Source of the DNA: Burkholderia sp. 9120
GTDB lineage: Bacteria > Pseudomonadota > Gammaproteobacteria > Burkholderiales > Burkholderiaceae
Length of the DNA: 64,000 nucleotides
NCBI RefSeq assembly: GCF_000745015.1
Contig: NZ_JQNA01000002.1
Span: 3,658,001 to 3,722,000, forward strand
Reading direction: 5' to 3'
Numbering within the stretch: position 1 is the first letter of the stretch; each line of letters opens with the position of its first letter. The notes under the pieces were generated by a model. It worked only from the letters and a program-made list of their open reading frames with translations. It searched no databases and was not told the origin of the DNA. Positions 36,560 through 44,732 of the stretch are shown piece by piece. A program made the position numbers and the translations under genes.

Positions 36560-36721
36560 TTGCGTTTATGGCGACCGTGAGGTTTTGAATTCGGCGCGGG
36601 AACTCGACGTGGCGTTGCACGGCACGCAACGCTGCCTTGCGCAGCGAACGGATTCTCTAAAAGGCGGCGCCCCCCTATCGTTGAGTCCATCGACAACCCA
36701 CCTTCCCGATGGAACAACACA

Positions 36722-37834
36722 ATGACCGCCCACCTTTTCAGCCCCCTCAAGCTCGGCCGCTTCTCGCTCGATCATCGCGTGGCCATGGCGCCGCTGACCC
36801 GCTCGCGGGCCGGCCAGCCCGGCAATGTGCCGACGTCGATGAACGTGGAGTATTACCGGCAACGTGCCGGCGCCGCGCTGATCATCACCGAAGCCACGCA
36901 GATCTCGCAGCAAGGGCAGGGCTATGCATGGACGCCTGGCATTTACACGCCGGAACAGGTCGACGCATGGCGCGCGGTCAGCGGCGCTGTGCATGCCGAA
37001 GGCGGCCGGATGTTTCTGCAACTGTGGCACGTCGGCCGCGTTTCGCATCCGGTGTTTCAGCCTGACGGCGGATTGCCGGTCGCGCCGAGCGCGATGCCCG
37101 TGCCCGGCAAAACCTTCATCGTCGACGCTGAAGGCAACGGCGTCTGGGGCGACATTCCCGTGTCGCAGGAACTGAGCGTCGCGGGCATCCGCGAGATCGT
37201 GGACGACTATCGCCGTGCCGCGCGCAATGCGATGTCGGCGGGCATGGACGGCGTGGAAATTCACGCGGGCAACGGCTATCTGCTCGATCAATTCATCAAT
37301 AGCGCGAGCAACCATCGCGACGATGAATACGGCGGCAGTATCGAGAACCGCGCGCGCCTGCTGCTCGACGTCGTCGCAGCGGTGTGCGATGAAGTCGGCG
37401 CGCAAAACGTAGCGGTGCGCCTCACGCCGATGGGCCGCTTCATGGGCATGGGCGACGAGACGCCGGAAGCCACGTTCGGTTACATCGTGCGCCGTCTCGA
37501 CGCATTGAACCTGGCGTATCTGCATCTCGTGGAACCGGCGATGGTCGGCACGGTCAAGGACCACGACGTGGATCCGCGCTGGGACGCGATCATCAAGCAA
37601 CTGCGCAGCGAGTTTCGCGGCGTGCTGATGCTCGCGGGTGGCTACGACGCCGCGACCGCGGAAGCAGCGCTCGCGTCCGGCCGCGCCGACATCATTGCGT
37701 TTGGCCGGCCGTTCATCGCGAATCCCGATCTGCCGATCAGGTTGCGTGATCAACTACCGCTCAACGTGGCCGACAGCAGCACGTTCTTCGGTGGCGCTGA
37801 AGCGGGCTACATCGATTATCCGGCGCTGGTCTGA
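36722..37834 (+). CDS. nemA: Old Yellow Enzyme-family alkene reductase
   Basis: FMN-dependent ene-reductase of 370 residues reducing activated C=C bonds or nitro groups such as N-ethylmaleimide. It has the TIM-barrel opening LFSPLKLGRFSLDHRVAMAP, the substrate-binding pair in VEIHAGNGYLLDQF (His180 and Asn183), the NHRDDEYGGSIENRAR motif and the phosphate site VLMLAGGYDAATAE with FGRPFIANPDLP. The gene sits alone just before the TetR/SDR scar; in many bacteria nemA neighbours a TetR regulator, so the broken TetR downstream may once have been relevant. Confidence 0.93.
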   Translation: MTAHLFSPLKLGRFSLDHRVAMAPLTRSRAGQPGNVPTSMNVEYYRQRAGAALIITEATQISQQGQGYAWTPGIYTPEQVDAWRAVSGAVHAEGGRMFLQLWHVGRVSHPVFQPDGGLPVAPSAMPVPGKTFIVDAEGNGVWGDIPVSQELSVAGIREIVDDYRRAARNAMSAGMDGVEIHAGNGYLLDQFINSASNHRDDEYGGSIENRARLLLDVVAAVCDEVGAQNVAVRLTPMGRFMGMGDETPEATFGYIVRRLDALNLAYLHLVEPAMVGTVKDHDVDPRWDAIIKQLRSEFRGVLMLAGGYDAATAEAALASGRADIIAFGRPFIANPDLPIRLRDQLPLNVADSSTFFGGAEAGYIDYPALV

Positions 37835-37961
37835 GGCTCGTCTGACGTGAGTGCCTGCGGTCACCGACGTTTCGGAGCCGCAGGTTGGTGGCGTCGCTGA
37901 TCGAGGGCGTAGTTTGAGGGCGCGTTTCGCAACGTCGCAAAGATCACAGCGATTTCCATGA

Positions 37962-37985
37962 CCATCGAGCCATCGGGCCATCGGG
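37962..37985 (+). repeat. Three 8-bp tandem repeats
   Basis: CCATCGAG, CCATCGGG and CCATCGGG follow each other directly, with a partial fourth CCA. They sit just upstream of the TetR-like start. Slippage product or regulatory iteron; no further evidence. Confidence 0.6.
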
Positions 37986-37997
37986 CCAAAATGCTAT

Positions 37998-38008
37998 ATG
38001 ACGGTCAT
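37998..38008. promoter_or_regulatory. Perfect dyad at the start of the broken TetR gene
   Basis: ATGAC-G-GTCAT is an 11-base perfect palindrome directly before the ATG at 38010. The position and the short central spacer are typical of autoregulatory TetR operators. With the TetR body lost, its own regulator would be gone unless a paralogue uses it. Confidence 0.5.
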
Positions 38009-38009
38009 C

Positions 38010-38474
38010 ATGAAAAAGCCATCCCTTCAGCCAAAACCCGCTAGCCGGAAGGAACTCACGCACGAGCGCATCGTGGAGGTCGCCGCGCGCGCGATCCGGC
38101 GTAGTGGCTATGACGGCACGGGCGTGGCCGACATCATGAAAACCAGCATAGCGCTCGTGACGGGCGCGTCGTCAGGAATCGGCGAAGCCACGGCAAAACG
38201 GCTGGCCCGAGCCGGCTACACGGTCTACGGCACCAGCCGCCATGGTACGCAAGGCGGCGAGCGCCCCGTCCAGATGCTGCCACTCGACGTGACCGACGAA
38301 GAATCGGTCGAAGCCGCGGTCAACGAGGTGCTGCGCTTGCACGGCCGAATCGACCTGCTGGTGAACCACGCGGGATCTGGCTTACGTCCAAACCGGACGG
38401 ACCAAGGGAAAGGTCGTCATCAAGATCCGCTAGAAGGGGCGATAGCTTCTACCCCGCACCAGTCAACCCAATAA
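38010..38474 (+). pseudogene. Chimeric scar ORF: TetR N-terminus, SDR N-terminus, medium-chain dehydrogenase tail
   Basis: One open frame is stitched from pieces of three families. Residues 1-45 match the TetR DNA-binding helices (THERIVEVAARAIRRSGYDGTGVADIMK) and stop just where the turn-recognition helix should continue. Then an SDR Rossmann start appears in frame (SIALVTGASSGIGEATAKRLA to GRIDLLVNHAG, with His for the usual Asn). From 38374, in another frame, DLAYVQTGRTKGKVVIKI and a stop at 38431-38433 form the C-terminus of a quinone-oxidoreductase-type dehydrogenase. The remaining residues to 38474 are out of frame. Two large deletions explain it. Confidence 0.75.
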
Positions 38475-39363
38475 TGAAATCAAGAAACACCCGCGTCTTA
38501 GCCGGCGTGTGGTGCCGCGACGGGTGATACGCGTAAAGCGGGAAACGCTCGTCCGGCCAGTCCGCGAAAAGCTGGACCAGCCGTCCCTCCTGAATCAGAT
38601 GCTCGGATCCCAGCAGCAGCATCTGCGCAATGCCGGAGCCGGCCAGGCAGGCGTTGATGAGCGCGCTCGGATCATTGACCGTCAGCCGGCCATTCGTCTT
38701 GACAATCAGCTTCTTACGCTTGCGATGAAACTCCCACGGAAACGGCTTCCCGGTTTCCGGATTGCGGAACTCCAGGCATCGGTGCGCGCCGCTTTCCAGT
38801 TCCTGCGGCTCGGTAGGGCGCCCACGACGCGCCAGGTACGAGGGCGCCGCGACCGTCACAACCGGCGTGTCCAGAAGCTTCCGTGCCACCAGCGTGGATG
38901 AACGCGGTTCGCCGAATCGCAAGGCCAGATCGAAACCATCCACGATCAGATCGCCAAGCTGATCGCGCGCCATGAACTCGAGTTCGAGTTCGGGGTGCGC
39001 GTCCATGAAGGCATCGAGCCGCGTGCCCAGAATGACTCGCGACGAGACGGGATCGAGATTGATGCGCAGTTTCCCCCGCACGGTCGTGGCGCCGCCGGTG
39101 GCGGAGGCGGCCGCTTCCTCGATCCCTCTCAAGTGCGGCATGACCTGTTCGTAGAAACGCCGGCCTTCTTCGGTCAGCGAAACGGAGCGGGTCGTTCGAT
39201 CGAAGAGCCGTATTTTCAGCCGCTTTTCGAGTCGCGCGATCGCCCGGCTCACGCCAGGCGGCGACATACCCATCAAATCGGCCGCGGCGGCGAACGTGCC
39301 CGCGTCGACCACCGCGGCGAACACGCCGATCCCGCTGGAGAGGTTTTCACTGGACGATCTCAT
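38449..39363 (-). CDS. LysR-family transcriptional regulator
   Basis: Regulator of 304 residues with an N-terminal winged helix (AAADLMGMSPPGVSRAIARLEKR split by the usual turn) and a complete effector domain ending DFIIGLTGAG. The family resembles the DsdC/CrgA-like group that controls neighbouring oxidoreductases. It is divergent from the NmrA-type gene at 39573 with 209 bases between them, a classic LysR-target pair. Its last bases overlap the scar ORF at 38449-38474. Confidence 0.92.
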   Translation of the reverse strand: MRSSSENLSSGIGVFAAVVDAGTFAAAADLMGMSPPGVSRAIARLEKRLKIRLFDRTTRSVSLTEEGRRFYEQVMPHLRGIEEAAASATGGATTVRGKLRINLDPVSSRVILGTRLDAFMDAHPELELEFMARDQLGDLIVDGFDLALRFGEPRSSTLVARKLLDTPVVTVAAPSYLARRGRPTEPQELESGAHRCLEFRNPETGKPFPWEFHRKRKKLIVKTNGRLTVNDPSALINACLAGSGIAQMLLLGSEHLIQEGRLVQLFADWPDERFPLYAYHPSRHHTPAKTRVFLDFIIGLTGAG

Positions 39364-39572
39364 CGGCGCTCCATTCCGGTCATTGACGCGATCTACGGTG
39401 GATTAGTAACTGTGTGTCACCTCACAAGTGTAATTCATGTCATTTAGTTTCTCTTCGCGTTTACCGACAATGCAGTTCAGCAACACGTCGCAGCGCGGGT
39501 CGCCTCAGTGGGACGGGCCTTCTGAGCGGACTACCCCTGCGCCGGCATTCAATCAGACAAGGAAACCAGATC

Positions 39573-40439
39573 ATGTACGCAATCACTGGCATTACCGGCA
39601 AAGTCGGCGGCGCGCTGGCACACACGCTGCTCTCGGCCAATCTCCCCGTGCGCGCCGTCGTGCGCGATCCGGCGCGCGCGCAGGCATGGGCCGAGCGCGG
39701 CTGCGAACTGGCGGGCGCCCATATGGACGACGCCGCGTCGCTCACTGCGGCATTCGAAAGGGCCAGCGGCGTGTTTATCCTGCCGCCGTCCGAATTCGAT
39801 CCGTCACCGGGCTTTCCCGAGGCACGCGTTTTCATCGACGCCGTGAAGACGGCACTCGTCGCGGCGCGTCCCGGCAAGGTGGTCTGTCTTTCGACGATCG
39901 GCGCACAAGCCGTCCAAGAGAATCTGCTGACCCAGCGCACGCTAATGGAAGAGGCACTCAACGAACTGCCGATGCCGGTGACGTTTCTACGTCCCGGCTG
40001 GTTCCTGGAAAACGCGGCATGGGACGTCGCCCCGGCGCGTGACGAAGGCGTGCTGCACAGTTTTCTGCAACCGCTCGACAAACCGGTCCCCATGGTCGCG
40101 ACGGCGGATGTGGGCCGCGTCGCCGCGCAACTGCTGCAGGAGAGCTGGAGCGGCAAGCGCGTGGTGGAACTGGAAGGACCGCATCGCGTGAGTCCGAACG
40201 ATCTTGCAGCGGCGTTCGCCGCGATTCTCGAACGCCCGGTTCGCGCCGAGATCGTTGCACGCGACACGTGGGAGTCGTTGTTTAGAGGGCAGGGCATGAA
40301 AGAGCCGATGCCGCGCATCCGGATGCTCGATGGTTTTAACGAAGGCTGGATCGACTTCGAAGGCGATGAGGCCAGCGTCATCAAGGGCCGTGTGACGCTG
40401 GAGACGGTATTGCGGGAACTGGTGTCGCAAGCCGGCTAA
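39573..40439 (+). CDS. NmrA-type NAD(P)-binding oxidoreductase
   Basis: Atypical short-chain dehydrogenase of 288 residues. It opens with YAITGITGKVGGALAHTLL, an NAD(P) glycine motif, and continues with VRAVVRDPARAQAW for cofactor ribose binding and FLRPGWFLENAAWDV. There is no YxxxK catalytic pair in place, as in quinone reductase QorB and NmrA sensors. ATG at 39573 follows AAGGAAA; the longer open frame from 39414 is unsupported. Likely regulated by the divergent LysR gene. A terminator follows. Confidence 0.88.
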   Translation: MYAITGITGKVGGALAHTLLSANLPVRAVVRDPARAQAWAERGCELAGAHMDDAASLTAAFERASGVFILPPSEFDPSPGFPEARVFIDAVKTALVAARPGKVVCLSTIGAQAVQENLLTQRTLMEEALNELPMPVTFLRPGWFLENAAWDVAPARDEGVLHSFLQPLDKPVPMVATADVGRVAAQLLQESWSGKRVVELEGPHRVSPNDLAAAFAAILERPVRAEIVARDTWESLFRGQGMKEPMPRIRMLDGFNEGWIDFEGDEASVIKGRVTLETVLRELVSQAG

Positions 40440-40459
40440 GGCGGCGCGCTTCGACTGAG

Positions 40460-40481
40460 GGGGGCTGGCATGCCAGCCCCC
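40460..40481 (+). terminator. GC-rich palindrome after the NmrA-type gene
   Basis: A perfect 22-base palindrome (GGGGGCTGGCA and its complement) lies 21 bases after the stop codon, followed by a GT-rich tail CGCGTGCGTTT. It should act as a terminator, though the T-run is weak. Confidence 0.65.
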
Positions 40482-40524
40482 GCGTGCGTTTGGATCACAT
40501 GCGTTTCTGATCAATGAGGTAGAG

Positions 40525-40812
40525 ATGGAATACAGAACCTTGGGCCGCTCGGGCCTTCGCATCTCGCGCCTTTCGCTAGGCGCCATGACGTTTGGCACAG
40601 GCACTGGACTCGAACGGCTCGGCCGCGATCACATCGACCTGTTCCAGTTGCACGACCGCGACGCGCTGGTGCCGATCGAGGAGACGTTGCGCGCGGCTGA
40701 ACTTCCCGCCGATCAATTCGGAAAAGGCCGACCCGATCGCGTGTCGCAACCCGAGGTAACCTATCCGCACTGGATGCAGCATTTCCACGACAGGGATCGC
40801 GTCCTGTCGTGA
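40525..40812 (+). pseudogene. Aldo/keto reductase remnant with internal deletions
   Basis: A 95-residue frame against a family length of about 330. It opens with a typical AKR N-terminus (MEYRTLGRSGLRISRLSLGAMTFG), then jumps directly to LERLGRDHIDLFQLHDRDALVPIEETL, a segment normally about 80 residues further on. It then ends in a C-terminal AKR-like block (VTYPHWMQHFHDRDRV). The catalytic Tyr/Lys region and the NADPH-binding barrel are missing. The reading frame is preserved across both gaps, so the deletions were in frame or selected. Confidence 0.8.
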
Positions 40813-40833
40813 TTCGACTTGACGGAGCCCACC

Positions 40834-42501
40834 ATGAGCAAAGATTCTTCAGCCCCTTCGGGGGATTTGTCGTTAGGCGGCAGCCGACACCATCAGGTGT
40901 ATCCCACGCTCGACGACAGACAACTGGCGATCCTGGAGCGATATGGTGAGCGACGCAAGCTGAAAGCGAACGACATTCTCTACGCCGAAGGCGAGCGGCA
41001 CACGGCCATGTTCGTCATCCTGTCCGGCACGATCGAGGCAAGCCGAACTTCCGTTCGGGGCACTCAGGTCCTGGGCACGCATGGCCCCGGCAATTTCACG
41101 GGCGAGGTCGGCACGCTCGCCGGTCGCGCGGCCGCAGCCAATGCGCGCGCCATTTCCGATTGCGAGGTCCTCGTGATCGACGAGGAATCGCTGCGCACGC
41201 TGGTGGTGGCCGAAGCGGAGTTGAGCGAAACCATCATGCGTGCGTATATCCTGCGCCGGGTCGCTTTCATTCAGGGCATGCATGCCGGCGTGATGGTGAT
41301 CGGCAGCACCGCCTCGGCCGCTACGCATCATGTGCGTCACTTTCTGAGCCGCAACGGTCAGCCGTCGGCGTACTTCGATATCGTCGAGCATGTCGAGACG
41401 AAAGACCTGCTGGCGCGTTATGACGTCACGGTCGCCGACATTCCCGTTGTGGTCACGTCGCAAGGCACGGTGCTGAGGCAGCCCAGCAACCGGGCCGTCG
41501 CCGATGCGATCGGTCTGAGTCCGGACCGGTTGAATGGCGAGTCCTTCGATCTCGTCGTGGTGGGCGCCGGGCCGGCCGGACTCGCGGCCGCGGTTTATGC
41601 CGCGTCGGAGGGATTGAAGGTCGCGGTGCTGGATGTCAAGGCACCAGGCGGCCAGGCCGGCACCAGTTCGAAGATCGAAAACTATTTCGGTTTTCCGACC
41701 GGCATATCGGGGCAGGCGCTGGCCGGCCGCGGCCTGTCGCAATGCCGCAAGTTCGGGGCTGAAGTCGGCGTGCCGATCGAGGCGTTGACGATCGACTGCG
41801 ACGACGGCCGGGCCTTTCACATCGGGCTCAACTATGACGAGACGGTTCACGCGCGGGCTGTCGTCATCGCGACCGGCGCACGTTACCGGAAGCCGGAGAT
41901 CAACCGGCTGGAGGAATTCGAAGGGCGCGGCATTTACTACAGCGCCACCTTCATGGAGGCGGCGCTCTGCAACAACCACGAGGTGATCGTGGTGGGCGGC
42001 GGGAATTCGGCCGGACAGGCCGCCGTCTTTCTCGCGAAGTTTGCCAGGCATGTGCATGTCGTGATTCGCGGCGAAGGACTCAGTGCGAGCATGTCGGATT
42101 ACCTGATCCGACGCATCAACGTCGCGTCCAACATCACGATTCATGCGAAGACCACGATCGTCGAGTTGTGCGGCGAGTCGCAACTCGAAGCGATCAAGTG
42201 GGATCGGCAGGGCAAAATCGAACACCAGGCCGTGCGGCACGTGTTTCTTTTTCTGGGCGCGCAGCCCAGTACCAAGTGGCTCGGCAGTTGCGTCGCGCTG
42301 GACAAGGCGGGGTTCGTCTTGACGGGCGCGGCGACCGGCGGCGAATGGAAAGCGGAGCGGCCGCCGCATGATCTCGAGACCAGCACACCCGGCGTCTTTG
42401 CGGCCGGCGACGTGCGTAGCGGCTCCGTCAAGCGGGTGGCGGCGGCGGTGGGCGAGGGCGCAGCCGCTATTCAGGCAGTTCATCAATATCTCGCAAGCTG
42501 A
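40834..42501 (+). CDS. Cyclic-nucleotide-binding domain fused to a thioredoxin-reductase-like flavoprotein
   Basis: A 555-residue fusion. Residues about 30-150 form a cNMP-binding domain (ILYAEGERHTAMFVILSG and the GNFTGEVGTLAGRAAAANA phosphate cassette). A thioredoxin-like spacer follows (residues 150-240). Then comes an FAD/NADPH reductase module with VVVGAGPAGLAAAVYA, GGQAGTSSKIENYFGFP, VIVVGGGNSAGQAAVFLAKF and AAGDVRSGSVKRVAAAVGEG. The active-site CxxC of true thioredoxin reductase is replaced by SATFMEAALC, so disulfide reduction by the usual route is unlikely. ATG at 40834 follows GGAG. Ligand and electron acceptor unknown. Confidence 0.9.
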   Translation: MSKDSSAPSGDLSLGGSRHHQVYPTLDDRQLAILERYGERRKLKANDILYAEGERHTAMFVILSGTIEASRTSVRGTQVLGTHGPGNFTGEVGTLAGRAAAANARAISDCEVLVIDEESLRTLVVAEAELSETIMRAYILRRVAFIQGMHAGVMVIGSTASAATHHVRHFLSRNGQPSAYFDIVEHVETKDLLARYDVTVADIPVVVTSQGTVLRQPSNRAVADAIGLSPDRLNGESFDLVVVGAGPAGLAAAVYAASEGLKVAVLDVKAPGGQAGTSSKIENYFGFPTGISGQALAGRGLSQCRKFGAEVGVPIEALTIDCDDGRAFHIGLNYDETVHARAVVIATGARYRKPEINRLEEFEGRGIYYSATFMEAALCNNHEVIVVGGGNSAGQAAVFLAKFARHVHVVIRGEGLSASMSDYLIRRINVASNITIHAKTTIVELCGESQLEAIKWDRQGKIEHQAVRHVFLFLGAQPSTKWLGSCVALDKAGFVLTGAATGGEWKAERPPHDLETSTPGVFAAGDVRSGSVKRVAAAVGEGAAAIQAVHQYLAS

Positions 42502-42641
42502 GCGCGGTGGCCAGAGGTGGAGGGCGGTCGCCGCGTCGACGCCCTGGCCTAGCGAAACGCGGTACAACTGTGTCTGTCCTGGCGATGACGCATGGCGATA
42601 ATGGGAAGATCGAAAAAACCGACCCATGAACCGAGGATGCC

Positions 42642-43556
42642 ATGAATCGCCGCTATGTCACCGCCGATGTATTCACCGACGAGAAGTTCAAAGGCAATCC
42701 CGTCGCCATCGTGCTCGATGCTGCCGGCTTGTCGACTCGCCAGATGCAGGCCATCGCGAGCGAGTTCGGGTATAGCGAAACAACCTTTGTGTTGCCGCCG
42801 CGCGATGCTGCGAATACCGCGTGGGTGAGAATATTCACGCCGACTCGCGAGATTCCTTTTGCGGGACATCCCAACATCGGCACGGCGTTTGTGCTTGCCA
42901 TGCAAGCTGTGTCGAACGGAAATCGACTGCCGGACCGGCTCGTCTTCGAGGAGCTGGCCGGCCTGGTTCCGGTCACTCAGTTGAAAGACGGGGAGACGGT
43001 GGTCGGTGCTGAACTGATTGCGCCCGAACCGTTGGCGAGGCTTTCGCAAGTCTCGGCGGAACGGGTGGCGGCGTGCCTCTCACTCAGCGCGCAGGACATT
43101 CGGATTGACGCTCACACGCCTCAGGTCGCGTCGGTGGGTCTCCCGTTTCTGGTCGTGGAACTGGCTTCCCGCGATGCGTTGAGGCGATGCGTTCCCGATC
43201 TCGTCGCGTATAAGAGTTTGCTTCCCCTCGATGGCGCCCTGTCCATCTACGCCTATACGCGCGAGATCGATCGCGCCGACGCAGAACAGGGCTGTGATCT
43301 GGCGGCGCGCATGTTCACGTCGCGCATGACGGAAGACCCGGCCACGGGTAGCGCGACAGCCGCCGCTACGGCGCTCATTGCTGATACGCGGGGCGTGTCG
43401 GCGCTGTCGCTATGCGTCGCTCAAGGCGTGGACATGGGGCGACCCAGCACGCTCTTTGCCAGCATCGACTCGCACGGTGGAAGTCCACTGATCCGCGTCG
43501 GTGGGAAATGCGTCACCGCTATGGAGGGATCGTTTGAACTTGAGGGTGAAGGCTGA
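42642..43556 (+). CDS. PhzF-family isomerase/epimerase
   Basis: Diaminopimelate-epimerase-fold protein of 304 residues. The catalytic Glu is Glu46 in YSETTFVLPP, and the second-half motif DPATGSATAAATA is intact. The opening RYVTADVFTDEKFKGNPVAIV and PFAGHPNIGTAFVL are family hallmarks. Apart from PhzF itself, most members have unknown substrates, and no phenazine genes are nearby. GAGGAT lies before the ATG. It converges on the serine hydrolase gene with seven bases between the stops. Confidence 0.92.
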   Translation: MNRRYVTADVFTDEKFKGNPVAIVLDAAGLSTRQMQAIASEFGYSETTFVLPPRDAANTAWVRIFTPTREIPFAGHPNIGTAFVLAMQAVSNGNRLPDRLVFEELAGLVPVTQLKDGETVVGAELIAPEPLARLSQVSAERVAACLSLSAQDIRIDAHTPQVASVGLPFLVVELASRDALRRCVPDLVAYKSLLPLDGALSIYAYTREIDRADAEQGCDLAARMFTSRMTEDPATGSATAAATALIADTRGVSALSLCVAQGVDMGRPSTLFASIDSHGGSPLIRVGGKCVTAMEGSFELEGEG

Positions 43557-43563
43557 CCGTGCG

Positions 43564-44595
43564 TCAGCAATGGCTCTCTACCGCGTCACCGATTACACGC
43601 TCGACGATCGATACGAGTTCCGGCCGAGCGCTGCGAACGGTGGTGAATCCCGATACGGCAATGGCAAGCTGAGGCGCGTAATAGACCACCGTTCCCCAGA
43701 AGCCGGCATGTGAATAACATACGGTGCCCGCGATCTCATTGACGGCGATGCCTAGCCGATAGGTATCGGCGCCTTCATGTTCGCCTTGCCGAAGCATCTC
43801 GACCAGCGTTTGCGGCTTGTCGAATACGCGGCCTTCAAACAGATCTTGTGTCAACGCGGCAAGATCGCGCGCGGACGTGACCAGTCCTCCGCCACCATAG
43901 AGGTCCATGCTGGCATCGACGTCGGTAACGTCTATGTCGTCGAAGAATTGCCGTGCGCGAGGCTCAATCCCGGACGGCAGCTGTTCGAGTACTTCCCACC
44001 ATGTCGAACGCAGTCCCCGTTGTTCAAAGCGCAACGCTTTTCGAACTGCTGCTGCAAGCGTTTGGCCCGTTGTCCGCTCAACGATATCGCCCAGCAGGAT
44101 ATAGCCCGTGTCGGAGTACTGAAACCGGGTGCCGGGTTCGCTTTGAGGCCCGGCGTATCGAGTCGATAAACGGACCTGCTCTTCGCGCGTCCATTGGTGG
44201 TGCGGCTCGGCAAGCACGGTCTGCATGAAACGCGGATCGTCGCCGTGATCGTAGAGTCCGGCGCTATGTGCCATGAGATGACGCACCATGATCCGCTCAG
44301 TGCGATAGCCGCCAGCTTGCAGCAGCGAGATCAGGCCCGGCGTTGCAACAGAAGCAATCGATGCATCAAGGTCGATCTCGCCTTGCTCCCACAACCTCAG
44401 CATGGCCGCCGCGACGAACGTCTTCGTATTGCTGGCGATCCGCAGCGGCGTGTCGACGGTCAACGGCCGGTTGATCGATGCGTCGGCCATGCCGGCCGCC
44501 GCACCAAACGGCGCCGGTATACCGTTGCCCGTGACGAACAGCGCCATGGGCGCACTCGCTGCGCTCAAGTCCGCGACAATTTTTTCTGATTTCAA
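43564..44595 (-). CDS. Class C beta-lactamase-fold serine hydrolase
   Basis: Serine hydrolase of 343 residues in the AmpC/esterase/DD-peptidase fold. The nucleophile motif SNTK lies near residues 54-57, the YSD motif (normally YxN; here YSDTGY) near 160, and the third motif HAG in YSHAGFWG near 294. No signal peptide is evident, so a cytoplasmic esterase or peptidase role is more likely than antibiotic resistance. It is downstream of the S9 peptidase gene on the same strand, 137 bases apart. Confidence 0.85.
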   Translation of the reverse strand: MKSEKIVADLSAASAPMALFVTGNGIPAPFGAAAGMADASINRPLTVDTPLRIASNTKTFVAAAMLRLWEQGEIDLDASIASVATPGLISLLQAGGYRTERIMVRHLMAHSAGLYDHGDDPRFMQTVLAEPHHQWTREEQVRLSTRYAGPQSEPGTRFQYSDTGYILLGDIVERTTGQTLAAAVRKALRFEQRGLRSTWWEVLEQLPSGIEPRARQFFDDIDVTDVDASMDLYGGGGLVTSARDLAALTQDLFEGRVFDKPQTLVEMLRQGEHEGADTYRLGIAVNEIAGTVCYSHAGFWGTVVYYAPQLAIAVSGFTTVRSARPELVSIVERVIGDAVESHC

Positions 44596-44732
44596 ATCCG
44601 TCTCCGCGATGAAAGCATGACGGGCGGCAGGCGCTTGTTCAAATGCGCCGGTAGACAGAGTCTTGCCGTGTCATCAGCTGGTCGCCGATCAACGCTCTGC
44701 GCGGCCTCGGATCGCGACCGGCATCCACCGCC

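Noticed and set aside
37854..37884. CCTGCGG/CCGCAGG stem after nemA as a terminator
   Set aside because: Stem is short with a long partly paired loop and no T-run.
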